DNA of 64,000 nt from positions 62,001 through 126,000 of the forward strand of contig NZ_JOJE01000039.1 in assembly GCF_000720255.1 (NCBI RefSeq), read 5' to 3'. Source of the DNA: Streptomyces griseus subsp. griseus (lineage in GTDB: Bacteria > Actinomycetota > Actinomycetes > Streptomycetales > Streptomycetaceae). The position numbers and the translations under genes were made by a program. The notes below the pieces were generated by a model. The model searched no databases, had not been told where the DNA came from, and worked only from the letters and a program-made list of their open reading frames with translations. Position 1 is the stretch's first letter, and every line of letters begins with the position of its first letter. Below, one piece after another: positions 58,775 through 64,000 of the stretch.

Positions 58775-59884
58775 TCAGGCGCCCACGACGGTCCCGAACC
58801 GGACGTCGTACGCGCTTCCCGGATGCAGCACCGCGAGCATCCGCTCCCCCTCCGCGGCGACCTCCTCCCGCTGCGCCCCGGTGAGGCGGCCGAAGGGCTC
58901 GACGACGAGGGCGTCCTCCGTCAGCTTCCACACGCCGGCCAGGAAGCCGTCGACGAGGAGGGTCGAGTACGCCACGTTCCGCTGCCAACTGCGGCCCCAG
59001 TACTCCTCGGGGATGACGCGGGTACGGTCCGCGTGGGAGAGGAGCAGGTTGTCGAACTCGGGGAGGAAGCGGGGCGGGGCCGGGGTGGCGGGGTCGGGGC
59101 GGGGTGCGTCGGGCAGGTCGAACAGCTCGACGCCGTTGGTGTCCCGGAAGGTGAGCAGTCGCGGGCGCAGCCGTTCGAACGCGGGGCGCAGGCGGGTGAG
59201 GCCGGACCAGGTCTGCATGTCCTTGACGGAGGCGGGCCCGAAGGCGGCGAGGTAGCGCAGGACGGCCTCGTCCGGGGCGGGCGCCTCCGCACTGTCGCGG
59301 CCGAGCCAGTGCTCGGCGGTGGTGAGGGCGACCTGGCCGCTCCGGCCCCACAGGCCCCGCGGTGTGACCTGGACGAGCGGCAGCCTGCAGCGGGCGGCGA
59401 TGGCGAGGGCCTGCGGATCGGCGTCCGGCCACTCGACGAGCAGGGCCTCGCGCAACTGCTTCATGGTGCGCGGCTCCGCCTCGACGAACGCGCGGGCCAG
59501 GGCGGCGAGGCGGTCCAGGTCGACGCCGGCGAGCCGCTTGCGGAAGAGGCCGAGCTCGCGCTCCCGGGCGGGCTGCACCAGTGGCCGCAGGGTGAGGCAG
59601 TCCTCGGCGGTGTGCGTGTGGATGGTCGAGCGCAGGGTGACGATGCGCACGACCCGACGCTCGGCCATGAGCTCCGACAGCTGCTCGGGGGCGAACCCCT
59701 CCAGGCGGGCGGCGAGCGCGTGGTACGGCGGCTTCACGTTCTGCGCCTGGAGACCGACCAGATGCGTGACGGCCGCCTCGGCACCCATCGGCGAACGCCG
59801 CAGGAGCAGTTGCCGGCCGAGGGTCGCACGGTTCAGGGCGCGGGCGCCGAGCACGGGGGCCGTGGCGGCCGTCGTCTTCGTCAT
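58775..59884 (-). CDS. AlkZ-like (HTH_42) DNA glycosylase
   Basis: This 369-residue winged-helix protein belongs to the HTH_42 superfamily that includes AlkZ of Streptomyces sahachiroi and YcaQ/AlkX. The catalytic Gln-x-Gln motif is visible as GLQAQNVKPPYHAL near residue 45. Later motifs FDNLLLSHADRTRVIPEEYWG and VDGFLAGVWKLTED are family-typical. These enzymes unhook DNA interstrand crosslinks or remove alkylated bases. AlkZ itself is a resistance gene for azinomycin, but most relatives (AZL proteins) have housekeeping repair roles. No biosynthetic cluster adjoins it. Confidence 0.85.
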   Translation of the reverse strand: MTKTTAATAPVLGARALNRATLGRQLLLRRSPMGAEAAVTHLVGLQAQNVKPPYHALAARLEGFAPEQLSELMAERRVVRIVTLRSTIHTHTAEDCLTLRPLVQPARERELGLFRKRLAGVDLDRLAALARAFVEAEPRTMKQLREALLVEWPDADPQALAIAARCRLPLVQVTPRGLWGRSGQVALTTAEHWLGRDSAEAPAPDEAVLRYLAAFGPASVKDMQTWSGLTRLRPAFERLRPRLLTFRDTNGVELFDLPDAPRPDPATPAPPRFLPEFDNLLLSHADRTRVIPEEYWGRSWQRNVAYSTLLVDGFLAGVWKLTEDALVVEPFGRLTGAQREEVAAEGERMLAVLHPGSAYDVRFGTVVGA

Positions 59885-60156
59885 ACAGGGCACGCTAGCG
59901 GGGCTTGCGGACAAGTACGGTCCGCGACTCCCTCAAGACAGCTGGTCGTTCCCCAGCTCAACGGCAGGCGGTGGGGGCCCGGTTGGCTCCGACGACTACG
60001 TCGTCCCTCACCGCTGCAGCGCCGGTTCCGGGACGCGACCACCGCCACCGCCCACGTCCAGGTGAAGACGGGCACGTGGGAGACGACCGGTCGTGTCCTG
60101 CTCGGCGTACCGGCGGGCACGGAGCGGCTCTGACCGGGGGCACCGGATCTCGCGCC

Positions 60157-60194
60157 GGGGTGTGACGAGCGACCACGACCGCTCGTCACACCCC
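60157..60194. terminator. Terminator downstream of the fucosidase gene
   Basis: GGGGTGTGACGAGCG (60157-60171) pairs perfectly with CGCTCGTCACACCCC (60180-60194) around an 8-base loop. It starts 7 bases past the stop of the minus-strand fucosidase gene at 60202. Confidence 0.85.
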
Positions 60195-60201
60195 GAGGGG
60201 A

Positions 60202-62433
60202 TCACTGGGCCGTGAAGGTCCACAGCAGGTTGGTGCTGCTGCCGTACGACCACTGCTTGGTGATGGAGCCCGAGGCGACGTTGCCGCCGCCGTCGAGGAC
60301 GAGTCCGGTGGTGCGGTTGGCGACGGAGTAGCGGCCGGCTCCGCGATGGGTGATCGTCCACTGCTGGTTGGTGCCGCCGTTCCAAGCGGCCTGCCGGGCG
60401 GCGGAGCCGTTGGTGGTGGCACCCCAGCCGTCGGCGACCATGCCGTTGGTGCGGTTGACCAGCTTGTAGTAGCCACCGCCGACCGCCACCGCCTGCCACT
60501 GGAGGTTGTTGCTGCCGTCCCAGGTCCACTGCTTGAGGTTGGACCCGGAGGCGACGTTGCCGCCGCTGTCCAGGGCCAGGCCGTCGGTGGCGTTGGTGAT
60601 CCGGAAGTATGTCGAGGGGTTGAACTGCACCTTCAGCGACGTGATCGCGTCGTTGTTGCCGGTGACCCGCAGGTCGGGGTTGTCGGCGGTGAAGGTCCAG
60701 GAGGTGCCGGTGAAGTTGTCCCCTGAGTAGCCGATCACCTGGCAGCCCGCGGCCAGCCGGAGGGAGGAAAGGACGTTGGGGCCCAGTCCGGCCGACGTCA
60801 GCGCACTCGCGGTGTAGTCGCCGAGAGCGAGCGCAGCACCGGTGCCGACGTAGTTGACGTCCGCGAAGGCGACGGCGCCGGACAGCCGCAGGGCGGGGAT
60901 GTCTCCGGAGAAGGTGAGCTTGAGGACGTACGCGTTGGCGCTGAACGGCGCCGAGGAAGGCAGGGCCACCGTGAGGCCGGTGGAGGTCTGTGTCGGCGTC
61001 GCCAGGCTGATGTAGTTGCCGGCGGTCGAGTCGAGCAGCTTCACCGAGGTCAGTGAGGAGAGGTCGATCTGGTTCGAGCCGAGGGTCTTGATCGTCACTG
61101 AGCTGCCCGGCCAGCCGAGGATGGTGGCGTACAGGACGTTGTTCGCCTTGTTGCGGGTGAAGCGGATGTCCTGCGGGGTGCCGGCCGTCGGGTTGGTGAA
61201 GGAGCCGCCGCCCATCTTCGTGGGTCCCTCGCCGTACGTGGTCCACGCCCGGGTGCTGTACACCGACTCGCCGAAGCGCTTCAGGTAGTCGCCGATGCCG
61301 AGCAGGATGTTCTTCTGAGCCTGCGGGATCGTGCCGTCGGCCATCGGGGCGATGTTCAGCAGCACGTTGCCGTTCTTGCTGACCCGGTCGAGGAACGAGT
61401 GCAGCATCTGCTGGGTGGTGTAGTAGCCGATGCCTTGTGTGTAGCACCAGCTGCTGCTGGAGATGCTGTCGTCGGTGAGCCAGTACGGGGAGGTGAGGTC
61501 GGCCGGGCCGCCGCGCTCGTAGTCGAAGACCTCGCCCTTGCCGTTCATGCCGTCCTTGTAGGTGGCGACGACCTCGCGGCCCCAGCTGTTGGCCTGGTTG
61601 TAGTAGTACGACAGGAAGTTCAGCCGCTGTGTCTCGTCGACCGCGTCGAGCTTGAAGTCCTGCCACAGGATGTCGGGCTGGGCGCGGTCGATGACCTCCT
61701 TGAGCTTGTCGTACCAGAGCTGGTTCTCCGCCGTCGCGCCCAGCTGGCCGTAGAGCTTCTTGAGGCTGGGGTCGGTCTGGGCGGGAGCGTACTGGTAGAA
61801 GCCGTTGTAGTTGTACGCGTGGTGCATGGCCACCAGCAGCTTGAGGTTCTTGGCGCGGATGGCCGTGGTGAAGAGCTGCAGCAGGTTGAGCCCAGGGCCC
61901 TTGTTCACCGAGTTCCACTCGTTGACCTGGCTGTCCCACATGGAGAAGCCGTCGTGGTGCTCTGCGACGGGGCCGGCGAACCTCGCGCCGGCGTCGACGA
62001 ACAACTGCGCCCACTCGTCGGGGTCGAAGTTGCCGCCCGCCGACTTCAGCTTCGGCGCGAACTTCACGGTGTTGCCCGCCAGGTCCTGAGCCCCATTGAT
62101 GAAGTTGTGGTACGGCCACGCCGAGGGCTGGCCGTAGGTCGCGATGTGGTGTTGGTTGGCGTTGCTGCCGCTTTGGTACATGTTGCGCGGGTACCACTCG
62201 TTGTCGTACGCCGGAACGCTGAAGACACCCCAGTGGAAGTAGATGCCGAACTTGGCGTCCTGGAACCACTCCGGGGCCGGCGGGTGCTGGTCCACCGAAT
62301 TCCAGTCGGGCGTGTACGTGCTGGGCGCCGCCTGCGCGCTGCCGGCACCGAACAGGCCTCCGGCTACGGCGGCCGCGGCCACGCAGGTGGAGCCGGCGAG
62401 GAACCGGCGTCTGTTGATCGAAGAGCTGGACAT
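60202..62433 (-). CDS. Secreted alpha-L-fucosidase (GH29) with ricin-type lectin domain
   Basis: This 743-residue secreted hydrolase has a twin-arginine signal peptide (INRRRFLAGSTCVAA, cleavage near AQA-AP). A GH29 catalytic domain follows (about 40-400) with WFQDAKFGIYFHWGVFSVPAY and AEHHDGFSMWDS near the catalytic residues. The region at 400-600 is beta-rich, and the last 140 residues form a ricin-type beta-trefoil with QW motifs (NLQWQAVA, QQWTITHR). It would release L-fucose from glycans outside the cell. It is divergent from a sugar ABC transporter across 378 bp, suggesting joint uptake of the product. Confidence 0.93.
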   Translation of the reverse strand: MSSSSINRRRFLAGSTCVAAAAVAGGLFGAGSAQAAPSTYTPDWNSVDQHPPAPEWFQDAKFGIYFHWGVFSVPAYDNEWYPRNMYQSGSNANQHHIATYGQPSAWPYHNFINGAQDLAGNTVKFAPKLKSAGGNFDPDEWAQLFVDAGARFAGPVAEHHDGFSMWDSQVNEWNSVNKGPGLNLLQLFTTAIRAKNLKLLVAMHHAYNYNGFYQYAPAQTDPSLKKLYGQLGATAENQLWYDKLKEVIDRAQPDILWQDFKLDAVDETQRLNFLSYYYNQANSWGREVVATYKDGMNGKGEVFDYERGGPADLTSPYWLTDDSISSSSWCYTQGIGYYTTQQMLHSFLDRVSKNGNVLLNIAPMADGTIPQAQKNILLGIGDYLKRFGESVYSTRAWTTYGEGPTKMGGGSFTNPTAGTPQDIRFTRNKANNVLYATILGWPGSSVTIKTLGSNQIDLSSLTSVKLLDSTAGNYISLATPTQTSTGLTVALPSSAPFSANAYVLKLTFSGDIPALRLSGAVAFADVNYVGTGAALALGDYTASALTSAGLGPNVLSSLRLAAGCQVIGYSGDNFTGTSWTFTADNPDLRVTGNNDAITSLKVQFNPSTYFRITNATDGLALDSGGNVASGSNLKQWTWDGSNNLQWQAVAVGGGYYKLVNRTNGMVADGWGATTNGSAARQAAWNGGTNQQWTITHRGAGRYSVANRTTGLVLDGGGNVASGSITKQWSYGSSTNLLWTFTAQ

Positions 62434-62653
62434 GAGGACATCCCTGGTGCGGAGGAGGACAGGGTGGGGGCGGTTACGCATGAAGTTCGGTCATGTGTCC
62501 ACGTGATGTCAACGGGTGCGCAGGGATGAAAACCGAGGATTGACCAGCCGTTTTGCCGCTTGAGAACCATTTCGTCAGTAATTGCTGCGCCCTAAACATG
62601 GCATGTCTCACGGGAATCCCCTGGTTGGTTCGCCACAGAGATCGATGTTGATT

Positions 62654-62781
62654 GATGGGATGGATGATCTCCACACCCTCTCCACCTTCGCTCTTCACCA
62701 TCCCTTTGAACTGCGATTTCATCACGTGACCTACGAGGGACTAGACAGCGTGCCCCAATCCTGCCTATACATACATCCCAT
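62654..62781. promoter_or_regulatory. Fucosidase/ABC divergent regulatory region with promoter and distant inverted sites
   Basis: TAGACA (62742-62747), 17 bp, TATACA (62765-62770) is a good promoter for the ABC operon. CATCCCATC (62773-62781) lies at its transcription start and has an exact inverted copy GATGGGATG at 62654-62662, 119 bp upstream. A regulator binding both could loop the DNA between the divergent genes. The rest of the 378-bp spacer contains no gene. Confidence 0.4.
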
Positions 62782-62811
62782 CTCTCCTGGACCCAGCCCG
62801 AGGAAGTACCG

Positions 62812-63876
62812 ATGAGACTCAGAAGCGTCCTCTGTTCCACCGCCTCCGTCCTGTCCGCACTGGCGCTGCTCAGCGCCTGCGGTGGTGGCGCCAGCACCTC
62901 GGCGTCGTCGACCGACTCGCCCCTGGTCGGCGTCGACTACCCGCGCTCCGACACCGACTTCTGGAACTCGTACATCAAGTACACGCCGGAGTACGCCAAG
63001 CAGCTGGGCCTCTCCCTCAAGACCACCAACTCGCAGAACGACGTCGCCAAGCTGACCGCCAACGCGCAGACGTTCATCAGCCAGGGCGTCAAGGGCATCG
63101 CGATGGCCCCGCAGGACACCGCCGCCATCGCGCCGACGCTGTCACAGCTGAAGGCGAAGAAGATCCCGGTCGTCACCGTCGACACCCGCCCCGACAACGG
63201 CAACGTGTTCATGGTGGTGCGCGCCGACAACCGGGCGTACGGCGAGAAGGCGTGCCAGTACCTGGGCACCAAGCTGGGCGGCAAGGGCAAGGTCGTCATG
63301 CTGGAGGGCGGCCTGGACTCCATCAACGGCCGTGACCGCACCGAGGCGTTCAACGACTGCATGAAGAAGAGCTACCCGGGCATCAAGGTGCTCGGCGAGG
63401 CCACCAACTGGGACGGCGCGGTCGCCGCTCAGAAGCTGCAGACGGACCTGACCGCCAACCCGGACATCAAGGGCGTCTACATGGAGTCCAGTTTCGCCTT
63501 GGCCGGCACGCTCCAGGTGCTCAAGCAGAAGGGTCTGCTGGTCGACCCGAAGGACAAGAAGCACGTCTTCATCGTCTCCAACGACGGCATTCCGGAGGAG
63601 CTGAAGGACATCGCCGCGGGCAAGATCGACGCCACTGTCTCGCAGCCGGCCGACCTCTACGCCAAGTACGCCCTGTACTACCTGAAGGCCGCGATCGACG
63701 GGAAGACGTTCAAGCCCGGCAAGACCGACCACGACAGCACCATCATCCAGGTCCGTCCCGGCCTGCTCGAGGACCAGCTGTCCGCCCCCCTCGTCACCGC
63801 CGACGGCGGCACCTACGGCGGCGTGCCCAGCGTGAAGAGCGACGACAAGTCGCTGTGGGGCAACAACCTCGGCTGA
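62812..63876 (+). CDS. Sugar ABC transporter substrate-binding lipoprotein
   Basis: This 354-residue periplasmic-type binding protein is lipid-anchored (lipobox LSAC with Cys near residue 21, then Gly/Ser/Thr linker). The Peripla_BP_4 fold begins SPLVGVDYPRSDTDFWNSYI. It belongs to the ribose/galactose-type sugar-binding family (VKGIAMAPQDTAAIAPTLSQL, later FIVSNDGIPEELKDIAAGKID). It captures a sugar, possibly the fucose released by the divergent fucosidase. GAGGAAG precedes the ATG. Confidence 0.9.
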   Translation: MRLRSVLCSTASVLSALALLSACGGGASTSASSTDSPLVGVDYPRSDTDFWNSYIKYTPEYAKQLGLSLKTTNSQNDVAKLTANAQTFISQGVKGIAMAPQDTAAIAPTLSQLKAKKIPVVTVDTRPDNGNVFMVVRADNRAYGEKACQYLGTKLGGKGKVVMLEGGLDSINGRDRTEAFNDCMKKSYPGIKVLGEATNWDGAVAAQKLQTDLTANPDIKGVYMESSFALAGTLQVLKQKGLLVDPKDKKHVFIVSNDGIPEELKDIAAGKIDATVSQPADLYAKYALYYLKAAIDGKTFKPGKTDHDSTIIQVRPGLLEDQLSAPLVTADGGTYGGVPSVKSDDKSLWGNNLG

Positions 63877-63922
63877 TGGCCCGTCAGGGACGACAACGGC
63901 GCATCTAGACAAGGCGGTTGAG

Positions 63923-64000
63923 ATGAACGACGGGGAGCGAGCAGTGACCCCCGCATCCGCCCGGGCGGACGGTGGGCGGGTCCTGGTGGACCCGCCTGTC
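63923..64000 (+). CDS. Next gene of the sugar ABC operon (5' end only)
   Basis: A reading frame opens at ATG 63923 (or GTG 63944, with GGGGAG upstream) and leaves the window after 26 codons (NDGERAVTPASARADGG). It lies 47-68 bp after the binding-protein gene. By position it should be the ATPase or permease of the same transporter; the visible residues are not diagnostic. Confidence 0.4.
   Translation, partial: MNDGERAVTPASARADGGRVLVDPPV

Noticed and set aside
59915..60133. C-terminal-looking plus-strand fragment before the fucosidase terminator
   Set aside because: It ends cleanly in TGA but has no start, no motif and mostly overlaps the antisense of the AlkZ-like gene.
1..64000. tRNA or rRNA genes
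   Set aside because: No segment showed the T-loop and acceptor patterns of a tRNA or rRNA sequence on reading; a covariance-model scan would be decisive.

Overview
The window is high-GC, almost fully coding DNA with GTG starts, GGAGG-type ribosome sites, four-base start/stop overlaps and gene families typical of Streptomyces (mycothiol-type and AIM24 proteins, DUF5955, LuxR and IclR regulators, paired IucA/IucC synthetases). I read it as a chromosomal segment of a Streptomyces species. No tRNA, rRNA or CRISPR array was seen.

1-9 kb: the 5' end of a membrane protein, a ROK sugar kinase, a GntR regulator divergent from an inositol-type dehydrogenase, a cytochrome P450 whose 3' end runs into a duplicated copy of the dehydrogenase 3' end, a NarL-type two-component pair and an AI-2E family permease. 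9-14 kb: a sugar-acid degradation cluster (IlvD-type dehydratase, IclR regulator, FAH-family hydrolase, zinc alcohol dehydrogenase) that ends in a decayed short-chain dehydrogenase. 14.4-16.7 kb: a two-gene operon pairing a cis-prenyltransferase with an MpaB/DUF2236-type oxygenase fused to three EF-hands. This is the most unusual system in the window.

19.8-26.7 kb and 43-48.5 kb together form a purine-to-glyoxylate pathway. 8-oxoguanine deaminase and uricase, HiuH and UraD make allantoin from urate; allantoinase and allantoicase take it to ureidoglycolate; malate synthase consumes the glyoxylate. An AllR-type IclR regulator sits between. A recurring 15-bp box (TTCC-N7-GGAA), often in pairs 21 bp apart, and a second palindrome (TTCAAC-N5-GTTGAA) mark these promoters. 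Glyoxylate carboligase survives only as a frameshifted 3' remnant that still carries two boxes, so malate synthase is probably the main glyoxylate outlet.

27-43 kb: a HipA-like kinase, two divergent NRPS-independent siderophore synthetases, a VWA-domain membrane pair, an AlaA-type aminotransferase with an HxlR regulator, an HxlR-controlled drug exporter, and an AraC/NmrA-like pair. 47-57 kb: small conserved proteins, two acyl-CoA synthetases divergent from a GAF-LuxR (RamA-like) regulator, and a large LAL-type regulator. 57-64 kb: a truncated maleylpyruvate-isomerase-like gene, a trypsin gene with a one-base frameshift, an AlkZ-like DNA glycosylase, a secreted alpha-L-fucosidase and, divergently, a sugar ABC transporter operon that leaves the window.

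The segment shows repeated signs of local decay: four tandem-repeat expansions, one partial duplication, and five broken genes or IS remnants. Some single-base breaks could be sequencing errors.
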